NCBI RefSeq assembly: GCF_021025955.1
Contig: NZ_JAJNCL010000005.1
Location: forward strand, 334,353-398,352
DNA length: 64,000 nt
Reading direction: 5' to 3'
From: Rhodococcus qingshengii
GTDB taxonomy: Bacteria > Actinomycetota > Actinomycetes > Mycobacteriales > Mycobacteriaceae
In this document: positions 20,054 to 28,411 of the stretch, in pieces
Layout: the number at the start of each line of letters is the position of its first letter
How positions within the stretch are numbered: position 1 is the stretch's first letter
Translations under genes and position numbers: made by a program
Notes under the pieces: generated by a model
Database searches by the model: none
What the model saw: the letters and a program-made list of their open reading frames with translations, nothing else
What the model was told of the DNA's origin: nothing

Positions 20054-20167
20054 GGCTCCTCCTTCTGTGCCACCGGGATCCATCACTGCCGGATCCACCA
20101 CTACCGGAATCCACCCTACGACGAACCTCCTGTGTAGTCCGAGCATTGGGCGTACTCGGTTGTGTCG

Positions 20168-20914
20168 TCAGTTCGTAGACGCGTGCATCTCCCACACGAG
20201 TATCTCCGCATCGTCGATCCCCTCGACTCTTTGACCGCCAGTATCCTTGAGACGCAACGAATCTCCCGGACCGAGCAATCCGACTCCCTCGACGTCGACC
20301 GTGCCGCCGGCGATGAAGCCGTGCACGTACGGTGCGTCCGGCAGGAATACCGACCCGCCGGTCTCGAGGCGTGCAACATGAAGGGCCGCATGTTTGTTGT
20401 GCAGGCTTATCGCGCTGTGATCACGATGCGCGGGCATCCCCGACGCCAGGGTGATCAGGCCACCGGCGTCGAGTTCGGAATTGATGTCGAGTTCTTGATA
20501 ACTCGGAGTCACTCCGGATTCGTCCGGCGGTATCCACATCTGAACGAGGTGAACGGGTTCGGTGACACGTGAGCCGTCGGCGCGCCAGCGATCGTTGCGT
20601 TCGGAGTGCAGGATTCCGGTACCGGCACTCATTCTTTGCGCGAGGCCTCGATGGATGACTCCGGAGTGCCCAGCGGAATCCTGGTGAACCAGAGATCCGC
20701 TGAGCACCCACGTCACGATCTCGGTGTCGCGGTGCTGATGAGTGTCGAAACCGGAGTCGGCTTCGATGATGTCGTCGTTGTTCACCAACAGAAGTCCGTG
20801 CGCGTACGCGGCGTGATCGAAGTTTCCGGCAAAGGGGAAACTGTGACGTGCCGTGAGCCAGCCGTAGTTGAGATGCGCACGTTCGTATGCTCGTTGGACG
20901 ACTACCGACGACAT
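20168..20914 (-). CDS. Pirin family protein (pirin 2 of 3)
   Basis: 248 aa. It is closely related to the preceding gene product: HSFPFAGNFDHAAYAHGLLLVNNDD, GFDTHQHRDTEIVTWVL, SAGTGILHSERN and LETGGSVFLPDAPYVHGFIAGG align along the whole length. The metal ligands His-x-His and Glu/His of the N-terminal cupin are kept. The two proteins look like products of a tandem duplication. Its ATG (20912-20914) follows the pirin 3 stop with one base between, so translation is coupled. Activity is probably oxidative (quercetinase-like) or redox sensing; the sequence does not decide. Confidence 0.92.
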   Translation of the reverse strand: MSSVVVQRAYERAHLNYGWLTARHSFPFAGNFDHAAYAHGLLLVNNDDIIEADSGFDTHQHRDTEIVTWVLSGSLVHQDSAGHSGVIHRGLAQRMSAGTGILHSERNDRWRADGSRVTEPVHLVQMWIPPDESGVTPSYQELDINSELDAGGLITLASGMPAHRDHSAISLHNKHAALHVARLETGGSVFLPDAPYVHGFIAGGTVDVEGVGLLGPGDSLRLKDTGGQRVEGIDDAEILVWEMHASTN

Positions 20915-20915
20915 G

Positions 20916-21881
20916 TCAGCTCAGCGTCTCGTGTGCCGCCGGGATGGATCCGAGGCGTCCGGCTTGAAAGTCCTCGAAAGCCTGCATGACCTCGGACTTG
21001 GTGTTCATGACGAACGGCCCGGCCATGGCGATGGGTTCGCGGATCGGCTTGCCGCCGAGGATGAAGACCTCGAGGGATTCGGTCCGTGAATCCTGGCGAT
21101 CGGAAGCGGCGACGGTGATGGAGTCACCACGTCCGAAGACAGCTGTCTGTCCGACACGAATGGGCCGGCGCTCGGCCCCGACCGTGCCTTCGCCGGCGAG
21201 GACGTAGACGATCGCGTTGAACTCGGGGTTCCAGGGAAGTGTCAGGCTCGCACCCGGGGCCACGGTCGTGTGGGAGAGCGCGATGGGTGTGTATGTCGAA
21301 CCGGGTCCGGCGTTGCCGGCGATGTCTCCGGCGATGACGCGTACCAAGGCTCCACCGTCGGGGGAGGAGAGCAGTGCCACCTTGTTGCCGGTGATGTCCT
21401 GGTACCGCGGCGCTGCCATCTTGTTGTCGCGGGGCAGGTTGACCCACAGCTGGACACCATGGAACAGGCCGCCGCTGACGACGAGGTGTTCCGGCGGAGT
21501 TTCGATGTGGAGGATGCCGCCACCCGCTGTCATCCACTGGGTGTCGCCGCCGCCGATAATGCCGCCGCCGCCGTTTGAGTCCTGGTGCTCCATGATGCCG
21601 TCGATCATGTAGGTAACGGTTTCGAAGCCGCGGTGCGGGTGCCACGGTGTGCCCTTGGGTTCGCCGGGTGCGTAGTTGACTTCGCCCATCTGGTCCATGT
21701 GGATGAAGGGGTCGAGGGCGGAGAGGTCGATGCCCGCGAAGGCGCGATGAACGGGGAAGCCTTCACCTTCGTATCCGACCGGTGCGGTGGTGATGCTCTT
21801 GACCGGGCGGTCGACTGCTGACGCGGCCGGCTCGTCGAGGCGGGGCAGGGCCAAGATGTTCTCGACTGTCACAGCAGGCAT
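20916..21881 (-). CDS. Pirin family protein (pirin 3 of 3, classical long type)
   Basis: 321 aa, the classical bicupin pirin length. Metal ligands are in GTPWHPHRGFETVTYMIDG (His-x-His plus His) and AGGGILHIETPPEHLV. The C-terminal cupin ends in FILGGKPIREPIAMAGPFVMNT, a highly conserved pirin signature. It differs from the two shorter paralogs and is not their recent copy. It is the first gene of the pirin operon; a perfect 7-bp inverted repeat at 21917-21934, about 36 bp upstream of its ATG, is a likely operator. Eukaryotic and bacterial pirins bind Fe and act as redox-dependent regulators or quercetin dioxygenases. Confidence 0.93.
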   Translation of the reverse strand: MPAVTVENILALPRLDEPAASAVDRPVKSITTAPVGYEGEGFPVHRAFAGIDLSALDPFIHMDQMGEVNYAPGEPKGTPWHPHRGFETVTYMIDGIMEHQDSNGGGGIIGGGDTQWMTAGGGILHIETPPEHLVVSGGLFHGVQLWVNLPRDNKMAAPRYQDITGNKVALLSSPDGGALVRVIAGDIAGNAGPGSTYTPIALSHTTVAPGASLTLPWNPEFNAIVYVLAGEGTVGAERRPIRVGQTAVFGRGDSITVAASDRQDSRTESLEVFILGGKPIREPIAMAGPFVMNTKSEVMQAFEDFQAGRLGSIPAAHETLS

Positions 21882-21916
21882 GTCGTACTCCTCGTGTCCG
21901 TGAAGCTGAAGTCAGG

Positions 21917-21934
21917 TAGTTGATTGTTCAACTA
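21917..21934. promoter_or_regulatory. MarR-type palindrome upstream of the pirin operon
   Basis: TAGTTGA-N4-TCAACTA is a perfect inverted repeat. Its size and TTGA/TCAA half-sites fit MarR/DUF24-type operators. No MarR gene is adjacent, so a regulator encoded elsewhere is expected. Confidence 0.6.
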
Positions 21935-22012
21935 TCTCACCAGGAGTCAACAAAGTCGAGCCCCGAGTATTCCCGGGGCCCGGCTGGTGTCTGGATCAGC
22001 CTGGTGCCTGGA

Positions 22013-22735
22013 TCAGCGCAACATGCTGCCGAGGGTTTTTGCGGCTGCCACGACCTCGGCGCCCAGCGCTGCTTGGTCCTGAGAGTCGAAGACGGAAATT
22101 CCGAGGCTGGAAATGGCGTCGCGGCGTCTGCCGGGGATCACTGCCGAGATTCCCAGGACGGACGGGATGACTTCGCCGACGGTCACTGCGTAGCCGCGTG
22201 CGCGTGCGGCCGTCACTTCCTCTCGTTCCCCACTCGTCGGCGGGAGTGAGGCAAGGATGGAAAGCCCGGCCGAGCCGCGGTCGATCGGATCAACCTGCCC
22301 TGGGTGGAACGCGACGTGGACTTTGGCGCTGCGCGGTTCGACCACCATCAGGGCGCGCACTTCGGTGTCGCTCTCGCGGACCACCAGGTGCGCTGTCGCC
22401 TCGGTGGCCTCGGCGAGTTCTTGAAGAATCGGGCGAGCGAGAGTGCGCAAATCTTGTTCCACCGGTTCGGCAAGGGTGACCAGCCCGGCGCCGAGAGTGA
22501 CGCGCTTGAAGGAGTCCTTGCGGCACAGGTGATGAGCCTCGAGTGTGCGGATCAATCGATGCGCGACGGTTCGGTGGACTCCCACTCCGTCGGCGATGTC
22601 GGTGACCGACAGGCCGTGTGGATAGGACGTCAGGAGTTCCAGGATCTCGAGTCCGTGGTGCAGCGTTTTCGACATGCTCGAGTCCACTTGAACTGCACTT
22701 TTGCGCGGTCGGTGTTCCTCGCTCAGCTCTGACAT
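22013..22735 (-). CDS. IclR-family transcriptional regulator
   Basis: 240 aa from ATG 22735, which has GAAAGGG upstream; the frame is open for another 140 codons but that would cross the divergent promoter and operator. The N-terminal winged helix reads SVTDIADGVGVHRTVAHRLIRTLEAHHL, followed by the IclR effector domain (LRTLARPILQELAEATEATAHLVV to VFDSQDQAALGAEVVAAA). It is transcribed away from the 22874-28344 operon, with a perfect 9-1-9 palindrome between them. By family habit it represses or activates that catabolic operon in response to a small carboxylate or aromatic-type ligand. Confidence 0.92.
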   Translation of the reverse strand: MSELSEEHRPRKSAVQVDSSMSKTLHHGLEILELLTSYPHGLSVTDIADGVGVHRTVAHRLIRTLEAHHLCRKDSFKRVTLGAGLVTLAEPVEQDLRTLARPILQELAEATEATAHLVVRESDTEVRALMVVEPRSAKVHVAFHPGQVDPIDRGSAGLSILASLPPTSGEREEVTAARARGYAVTVGEVIPSVLGISAVIPGRRRDAISSLGISVFDSQDQAALGAEVVAAAKTLGSMLR

Positions 22736-22795
22736 CAAATCCCTTTCTTGACGTTTGTGAGGTATGCCACCTACGCTTTGAACATATCGCACAGC

Positions 22796-22814
22796 GTGTG
22801 CGATTATCGCACAC
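22796..22814. promoter_or_regulatory. Perfect 19-bp palindrome, probable IclR operator
   Basis: GTGTGCGAT-T-ATCGCACAC is an exact inverted repeat with a single central base. A further half-site TATCGCACA lies at 22785-22793. It sits in the divergent promoter between the iclR gene and the catabolic operon, where an IclR dimer would control both. Confidence 0.8.
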
Positions 22815-22873
22815 TTTACGGAGCTGCACAACCTTCGGGTGGATGCAGCGCAGCGTGTTCGGAGAGAACCTTC

Positions 22874-23323
22874 ATGAGCAACTACAGCGTCGTGGCAACG
22901 GAGGACGTTGTCGCAATCCATCAGCTGTACGGCCACCAGAGTCATTGCATAGACTCTGGGCGCCAGCAGGATTGGGCGCAGACATTCACCGATGGCGGTG
23001 AGTTTCATTCCCCCAGTTATCCGGAATCCGTGGTCGGTTTCGTCGACCTTGCGGCTTTTGCTGCTCGTTTCTCCGCTGCGGCGGAAGCTGCCGACGAGGT
23101 GCATCGTCACGTTCTGACCAATCTCGTCGTCGAGGTGGTGGACGAGAGTGCTCTCGCAGTGCACGGGTACCTGCAGATCGTTGCCACCGCTCGCGGCGGA
23201 GACTCGCGGCTACTGCGGATGACGACTGTCACAGATCACGTGGTTCGGGTCGGTGAGGAGTGGAAGATCGCCCGCCGCACCGTCTCCCGCGACGACGCGC
23301 CCCGAGCGTCCGAACAAGCTTGA
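22874..23323 (+). CDS. SnoaL-like / NTF2-fold protein, first gene of IclR-linked operon
   Basis: 149 aa. ATG 22874 has GGAGAG upstream; the frame is open to 22748 but that would run through the operator. An NTF2-like cone is indicated by IHQLYGHQSHCIDSGRQQDWAQTFTDGGEFHSP at the start and a C-terminal pattern ATARGGDSRLLRMTTVTDHVVRVGEEWKIARRTVS. Family members include polyketide cyclases, ketosteroid isomerase, aromatic dioxygenase beta subunits and limonene epoxide hydrolase. Either isomerisation, dehydration or a non-catalytic binding role is possible. A second member of this superfamily ends the operon. Confidence 0.85.
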   Translation: MSNYSVVATEDVVAIHQLYGHQSHCIDSGRQQDWAQTFTDGGEFHSPSYPESVVGFVDLAAFAARFSAAAEAADEVHRHVLTNLVVEVVDESALAVHGYLQIVATARGGDSRLLRMTTVTDHVVRVGEEWKIARRTVSRDDAPRASEQA

Positions 23324-23372
23324 AGTACCGAAATGTTTCTTGCGCAACAATATTCAGTAGGAGAAGTACATC

Positions 23373-24209
23373 ATGACCGAAAGCTCTGACCAGACGAACC
23401 CGGGCCGTACCGTAGTGACGCAGATGTCGGCGGTGTACCCGGAGTTGGCAGGCAAGGTCGCAGTGGTGACCGGCGCGGCCCAGGGTATGGGTGCGACGTT
23501 CGCCGAAGGACTGGCAACACGCGGCGTACATGTCGTCGGCGCCGACATCAACGAAGAGCAGATGCTCGCCACGGCCGCACGAATCAACACGGACCTCGAA
23601 CCGAATGCACTGGCGGACAAACCGGGCCGCGTGGTCGGAGCTCGGGTCGACGTCACCAAGCCCGACGAGCATGAATTGCTTGCTCAGTTGGCGTTGAAGG
23701 AGTTCGGCCGGGTCGATTTCTGGATCAACAATGCGGGAATCTTCCCGTTTGCGCTGGCCGAGGAGATCACCCCGGAGCAGATCGGCGCAACGCTGAGTGT
23801 CAATGTCGAAGGAGTGCTCTACGGTGCCCAGGCGGCGGCACGTCACCTCGGTCCCGGCGGCGCCATCGTCAACATGTCCTCGGTGTCTGCGCTGCGTGTG
23901 CGGAAGGGGAGAGGCGCATACTGCACGTCGAAAGCTGCCGTTGCGCACCTCACGGAGTCTCTCGCAGTGGAGTTCGGCGACAAGGGTATTCGAGTCAACT
24001 CCATTGCGCCCGGCTACATCGACACGGCGATGACGAAGTGGGTCCAGGAAGATCCGATCGCGCTCGCGAACGCACTCGACGCGGTACCGCTGCATCGTCT
24101 GGGCTCGCCCGAAGAGGTCTTCGGCCCGCTGCTGTTCCTGCTCTCGGACAGCGCGCGCTACGTCACCGGGCACAGCATTGCGGTGGACGGTGGTTCGCGG
24201 CATGTCTGA
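23373..24209 (+). CDS. Short-chain dehydrogenase/reductase (SDR 1)
   Basis: 278 aa. Cofactor motif TGAAQGMG (about residues 31-38), the NNAG motif in FWINNAGIFPF, catalytic Ser in NMSSVSALRV and the YCTSK active-site motif, then SIAPGYIDTAM. The DADI-like segment VVGADINEEQ suggests NAD(H). A 25-residue N-terminal extension precedes the domain. Classical SDRs of this kind oxidise secondary alcohols of terpenoids, steroids or cyclic compounds. The ribosome site TAGGAGAAG lies before ATG 23373. The stop overlaps the next gene by 8 bases, so the two SDRs are cotranslated. Confidence 0.92.
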   Translation: MTESSDQTNPGRTVVTQMSAVYPELAGKVAVVTGAAQGMGATFAEGLATRGVHVVGADINEEQMLATAARINTDLEPNALADKPGRVVGARVDVTKPDEHELLAQLALKEFGRVDFWINNAGIFPFALAEEITPEQIGATLSVNVEGVLYGAQAAARHLGPGGAIVNMSSVSALRVRKGRGAYCTSKAAVAHLTESLAVEFGDKGIRVNSIAPGYIDTAMTKWVQEDPIALANALDAVPLHRLGSPEEVFGPLLFLLSDSARYVTGHSIAVDGGSRHV

Positions 24210-24984
24210 GTCCACGACATATCCCGGCGTCGTTCTCGTTACCGGCGGTGCTGCCGGGATGGGAGCGCATCACGCGCGCACTCTCGCAGCGCGCGGTTCG
24301 CATGTCTGCATTGCCGATGTTTCGGATTCATCCGGCGTGGTCGACGACATTGTCTCCGCCGGCGGATCGGCATCCGCTCATCTTCTCGACGTCACCGATG
24401 CCGATGCCTGGGACCGGGTTGTCGACGAAATTCGCACCACCCGTGGGGAACTCGGCGGGCTGGTCAACAACGCCGGTATCTCGCGTCGGCTCGAATTCAT
24501 GGACACCCCGAACGACATCTGGGAACTGACCATGAAGATCAACCTCTTCGGCCCGTTCTACGGTATGAAGGCGGTAGCGCCGCTGATGCGCGAGAGTGGT
24601 GGCGGATCGATCGTCAACATCTCGTCCATCGCCGGTCAGATCGGATACTTCTCCCCGGCATACTCGTCGAGCAAGTGGGGTCTGACAGGTCTGTCGAAGT
24701 CGGCCGCGGGCAACTTCGCGCAGTGGGGGATACGCGTCAACTCGGTGCACCCGGGACTGGTCGGTACGGCGCTGCTCGGCGGCGCAAACGATTTCGTCGC
24801 CGCGTCACTGAAGTCGGTTCCCTTCGGACGCATGGGAACTCTAGACGAGATCACCGAAGCAGTGCTCTTCCTGCTCTCGAACAGTTCGACCTACACCACC
24901 GGTACGGAACTCACTGTCGACGGCGGGTTGGTGTCGAACGGTCTTTACCACCGCATCATCGCGGAGACTGGAGAACTTTCATGA
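24202..24984 (+). CDS. Short-chain dehydrogenase/reductase (SDR 2)
   Basis: 260 aa. Motifs: TGGAAGMG near residue 16, the Asp-containing CIADVSDS strand end that favours NAD, GLVNNAGISRR, NISSIAGQIGYFSPAYSSSKWG (Ser, Tyr, Lys) and SVHPGLVGTALLGG. It starts inside the end of SDR 1 (ATG 24202, stop of SDR 1 at 24207-24209) and its own stop overlaps the flavoprotein ATG. Two different SDRs in one operon suggest successive oxidation of two hydroxyl groups, or opposite stereochemistry, on the unknown substrate. Confidence 0.92.
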   Translation: MSESTTYPGVVLVTGGAAGMGAHHARTLAARGSHVCIADVSDSSGVVDDIVSAGGSASAHLLDVTDADAWDRVVDEIRTTRGELGGLVNNAGISRRLEFMDTPNDIWELTMKINLFGPFYGMKAVAPLMRESGGGSIVNISSIAGQIGYFSPAYSSSKWGLTGLSKSAAGNFAQWGIRVNSVHPGLVGTALLGGANDFVAASLKSVPFGRMGTLDEITEAVLFLLSNSSTYTTGTELTVDGGLVSNGLYHRIIAETGELS

Positions 24985-26438
24985 CCGAGCACTGGGACGT
25001 CGTTGTCATCGGTGGCGGCGGAGCAGGTCTCGCCGCTGCGGTGTCGGCAGCTGAAGAAGGCGCATCCGTTCTGCTGTTCGAGTCCGAAACCGAACTCGGT
25101 GGATCCACTGCGCTGTCGGCCGGCATCTTCACAGCCGCCGGAACAAGCGTGCAGGCCGGCCTCGGCGTCGACGACTCGGCAGAGAAGTTCTTCCAGCACT
25201 ACATGGACCTCAACCAGTGGATGCTCTCACCTGGATTGATTCGTGCGTTCTGCGAAAACGCCGGTCCGACACTGGAATGGCTCATCGGACTCGGCGTCGA
25301 GATTCCCGCGGCGATCTCGGGTAACGCTCACCAACCTGGGCTCGCCCAAGCCGGCGTCGAGGACGTCTGGCGCGGCCACGTGCCGAAGGATCAGGGATAC
25401 GGACTGATTCAAGTGCTGGACAAGGCTCGTCGAAAGCACGGGATCGAGGTCATCTTCGGAACACGGGTGCAGAAGCTGATCGTGGAAGGCGGCCGGGTTG
25501 TCGGTGTTGTCGCCGACGACATCGAGGTACCTGCAGGCGCCGTCGTTGTTGCTTCCGGAGGATTCGCGCAGGATCCAGGGTTGGTGGAACGGCACTTCCC
25601 GGACGCGAACAAGGCTGGGGACGCGTTGTTCGTCGTCGCGGCGGCGGGTAGCCGCGGAGATCACCTTCGCTTTGCCGAAGACCTCGGAGCTTCAGTAGCC
25701 GGCGACGGCTGGGGCTTGATGCTGCCCACCGTCTACTTCCAGCGATTCCATCACTGGCAGGCCGGTTTTCCGCCGAAGTCACGGATCTACGTCAACCAGG
25801 ACGGCCGTCGATTCATGGACGAGGACAGCTCGTACGCCGTCTCGACCGGCATCATCGACCATCAGGGCGGATACGGGTGGATGATCTTCGACGAGAACGC
25901 TCGCGTGAATCTCGCTCCGGGATATGCCGATTGGAATCCCGAACGCATCGAGGAAGAAGTTGCCGCCGGTGGCACGATTCGCGCTGACACGATCGAAGAC
26001 CTCGCAGTGGCGACTGGTGTTCCGGTTGCGACGCTGACCCAAACTTTGCGTCGATGGAACGAGCAACTGCCCAGCGGCCACGACGACGACTTTCTCCGCC
26101 ATCGCACGTTGCGGAACAAGGGCGCCGTCGGCAACCCGGATCCTATTGCGACTGCACCGTTCTATGCCGCGAAAATCCTTCCTGCAGAGCTCGTATGCAC
26201 GCATGCGGGAATGGAGATCGACACCGATGCGGCCGTACTCGGCAGCACGGGAGCACCTATCGAGGGTCTGTACGCGGCCGGTGAGGCCGGCGCGGGAATT
26301 CTCGGACTGAGATACGTGGGCGGCGGCAATGCAGTTGCCAACGCTTTGACCATGGGCCGCGTAGCGGGACGTAATGCGGCGAACTACACCAGGACCAGCG
26401 CTGACAGCGCACCGGTCCATTCCATCGCGCACTCCTGA
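24981..26438 (+). CDS. FAD-dependent oxidoreductase, KstD/fumarate-reductase flavoprotein family
   Basis: 485 aa. The FAD motif VVIGGGGAGLAAAVSAAEEGASVLLFE is at the N-terminus, and the C-terminal FAD-closing motif GLYAAGEAGAGILGLRYVGGGNAVANALTMGRVAG is strongly conserved in the fumarate reductase / 3-ketosteroid delta-1-dehydrogenase group. Members desaturate ketosteroids or related cyclic ketones, or reduce enoates. Length is close to KstD (about 500-560), slightly short. It overlaps SDR 2 by four bases (ATGA). Together with two SDRs this gives an alcohol-to-ketone-to-enone type sequence, an inference from families only. Confidence 0.88.
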   Translation: MTEHWDVVVIGGGGAGLAAAVSAAEEGASVLLFESETELGGSTALSAGIFTAAGTSVQAGLGVDDSAEKFFQHYMDLNQWMLSPGLIRAFCENAGPTLEWLIGLGVEIPAAISGNAHQPGLAQAGVEDVWRGHVPKDQGYGLIQVLDKARRKHGIEVIFGTRVQKLIVEGGRVVGVVADDIEVPAGAVVVASGGFAQDPGLVERHFPDANKAGDALFVVAAAGSRGDHLRFAEDLGASVAGDGWGLMLPTVYFQRFHHWQAGFPPKSRIYVNQDGRRFMDEDSSYAVSTGIIDHQGGYGWMIFDENARVNLAPGYADWNPERIEEEVAAGGTIRADTIEDLAVATGVPVATLTQTLRRWNEQLPSGHDDDFLRHRTLRNKGAVGNPDPIATAPFYAAKILPAELVCTHAGMEIDTDAAVLGSTGAPIEGLYAAGEAGAGILGLRYVGGGNAVANALTMGRVAGRNAANYTRTSADSAPVHSIAHS

Positions 26439-26496
26439 CGTCCGACGTCTGCGCGGCACCGAATCCAGTCAGTATCCAATCCAGGCAGGGAACAAC

Positions 26497-27828
26497 ATGT
26501 CAGAGAATGAGACCATGGCGAGAGCCGAATTCACCGAGGGCAGCAGCGTGGCAACCGAACGACAGTCGACGACGAAGGTAATTCGCGCGGCCATCGTCGG
26601 TACCGTCGTCGAGTACTACGACTTCGGTATCTACGGGTATATGGCGACCACCATCGCCGCGCTGTTCTTCGTCTCCCACGACCCGAACGCAGCACTGCTC
26701 GGTACCTTCGCGGCGTTCGCGGTGGCCTTCTTCCTACGTGTGCCCGGCGGAATCTTCTTCGGCCACATCGGCGACAAGTACGGCCGCAAGAACGCCTTGT
26801 CCTGGACCATCCTCCTGATGGTTCTCGCGACAGCCGGAATGGGCTTGCTGCCGACATACGCCACGCTGGGTGTGTGGGCCACGTCCATCCTCGTTCTGGC
26901 TCGTTGCCTTCAGGGCTTCGCGGCCGGCGGTGAACTCGGCGGCGCCAACGCGTTTGTCTCCGAGTCCGCTCCCAAACGGTGGCGTGCGACGCAGACGTCG
27001 ATGGTCAACACCGGCACCTACCTGGGTTCGCTGGCAGCTTCGCTCATGGCCCTCGGCCTGACCTCGGTGTTTTCGCAAGAACAGATCCTCGAATGGGCTT
27101 GGCGCATCCCGTTCCTGCTCAGCCTGCTGATCGGTGGCATCGGTATCTGGATCCGTAGCCAGATGGAAGACACTCCTCAGTTCGAAGAACTGCAGGACAA
27201 GGGTGAGACCAAGAAGCTTCCCATCCGGGAACTGCTCAGCACCTCCGGCGGCAGCGTCGTCAAGATCATCATGCTGGGCGCACTCATCACTGGTGGCTAT
27301 TACATCGCCTCGGTATATGCCGCGACTTACCTGCAGACCACGGGCGGTCATTCGTCGCGGGTTGCCTTCCTTTCCACCTCCCTTGCACTGGTTCTCGGCG
27401 TCATCACCTTGCCGATCTCGGGATACATGGCAGACAAGTACGGGCGTCGGCCGGTGCTGTTCGCCGGTAGCGCCGCCGCCGTGGTTCTCGGAATCCCGAT
27501 GTTCATGATGATGGCCGGTTCTGGCATATGGCAGGCGGTTGTCGGTCAGTCGGTGCTCTTCATCTGTGTTTCCGTCGTCAACGGTGCTTCGTACGTGACC
27601 TATGTCGAAATGCTGAAAGCGTCTGTGCGGTACAGCGGTCTGGCCCTGGGCAACAACGTCACCAACATGTTCCTCGGCGGCACTGCGCCTTTCATCGCCA
27701 CCTATCTGATCAGCTTGACCGGTAATTCCCTCGCCCCGGCCGGATACTTCGTCTTCTGCGCCGTGATCACCCTCGTCACGGTCTTCTTCATCAAGGAGAC
27801 CAAGGGTGTTGAACTGCGAGTTGATTGA
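26497..27828 (+). CDS. MFS transporter, metabolite:H+ symporter type
   Basis: 443 aa from ATG 26497; the frame is open upstream but overlaps the flavoprotein. Twelve membrane helices are predicted. The start of the core, TKVIRAAIVGTVVEYYDFGIYGYMATT, and the loop 2-3 motif GHIGDKYGRKNAL are typical of the metabolite:H+ symporter subfamily (shikimate, alpha-ketoglutarate and proline/betaine carriers). Substrates of this subfamily are mostly organic acids, so the cluster probably degrades a carboxylated compound that is imported in protonated form. It lies between the flavoprotein and the second SnoaL-like gene in the IclR-linked operon. Confidence 0.9.
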   Translation: MSENETMARAEFTEGSSVATERQSTTKVIRAAIVGTVVEYYDFGIYGYMATTIAALFFVSHDPNAALLGTFAAFAVAFFLRVPGGIFFGHIGDKYGRKNALSWTILLMVLATAGMGLLPTYATLGVWATSILVLARCLQGFAAGGELGGANAFVSESAPKRWRATQTSMVNTGTYLGSLAASLMALGLTSVFSQEQILEWAWRIPFLLSLLIGGIGIWIRSQMEDTPQFEELQDKGETKKLPIRELLSTSGGSVVKIIMLGALITGGYYIASVYAATYLQTTGGHSSRVAFLSTSLALVLGVITLPISGYMADKYGRRPVLFAGSAAAVVLGIPMFMMMAGSGIWQAVVGQSVLFICVSVVNGASYVTYVEMLKASVRYSGLALGNNVTNMFLGGTAPFIATYLISLTGNSLAPAGYFVFCAVITLVTVFFIKETKGVELRVD

Positions 27829-27855
27829 TCATCCGGGTAGAACAGGAGCCTGACC

Positions 27856-28344
27856 GTGTCCCTCGCTGACAAGCAAGCAATTACCGAAGTTCTGTATCGC
27901 TATGCTCGGGCCGTCGATCGGAAGGATTTCGACAGCGTTGCCCTCTGCTACTTCGACGACGCAATAGACAACCACGGTGGCTACATCGGAACTGTCGACG
28001 GGCTCATCGAAGACATGAAGCTCAGGCACAAGACGATCGACTCGTCGATTCACTGCATCTCCAATATACTGATCGACGTCAACGGCGATGTCGCTCAGTG
28101 TGAGTCGTACTGCTTGTGCTTCCTGCGTCAGGAGCGATCAGGTCCGGACGCCGTGCAGACGCTTGCGACGATCAAGTGCCGGTACGTCGACAGGTTCGAA
28201 AGGCGCCATGGTGAATGGCGAATCGCCGATCGGATCGTCGTGTTCGACGAATCCCGTGAAGACGTGATCGAAAACGTCTTACCCACGGACTGGGTGACGC
28301 AACGTCGATCGTTCGACGACCCGGTCTACACCAGGATTCCCTGA
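27856..28344 (+). CDS. SnoaL-like / NTF2-fold protein, last gene of IclR-linked operon
   Basis: 162 aa from GTG 27856 (AACAGGAG upstream). N-terminal KQAITEVLYRYARAVDRKDFDSVALCYFDDAIDNHGGY is the usual SnoaL_4 signature; the His and Asp pocket residues are present. The C-terminal half (CRYVDRFERRHGEWRIADRIVVFDESRED) completes the cone. Homologous domains are found in aromatic-ring dioxygenase beta subunits, dehydratases and bile-acid 7-alpha-dehydratase-like proteins. It differs clearly from the first SnoaL-like protein of this operon. A strong terminator follows. Confidence 0.88.
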   Translation: MSLADKQAITEVLYRYARAVDRKDFDSVALCYFDDAIDNHGGYIGTVDGLIEDMKLRHKTIDSSIHCISNILIDVNGDVAQCESYCLCFLRQERSGPDAVQTLATIKCRYVDRFERRHGEWRIADRIVVFDESREDVIENVLPTDWVTQRRSFDDPVYTRIP

Positions 28345-28359
28345 CCGCCCGTGCAGACG

Positions 28360-28392
28360 AAGGCCTTCACACACGATGTGTGTGAAGGCCTT
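28360..28392. terminator. Strong bidirectional terminator closing the IclR-linked operon
   Basis: A perfect 15-bp stem (28360-28374 with 28378-28392) and 3-nt loop, followed by TTTCG. It lies between the end of the operon and the convergent ABC-F remnant and can serve both strands. Confidence 0.92.
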
Positions 28393-28411
28393 TCGCCTGT
28401 TAAGCGTTTGA

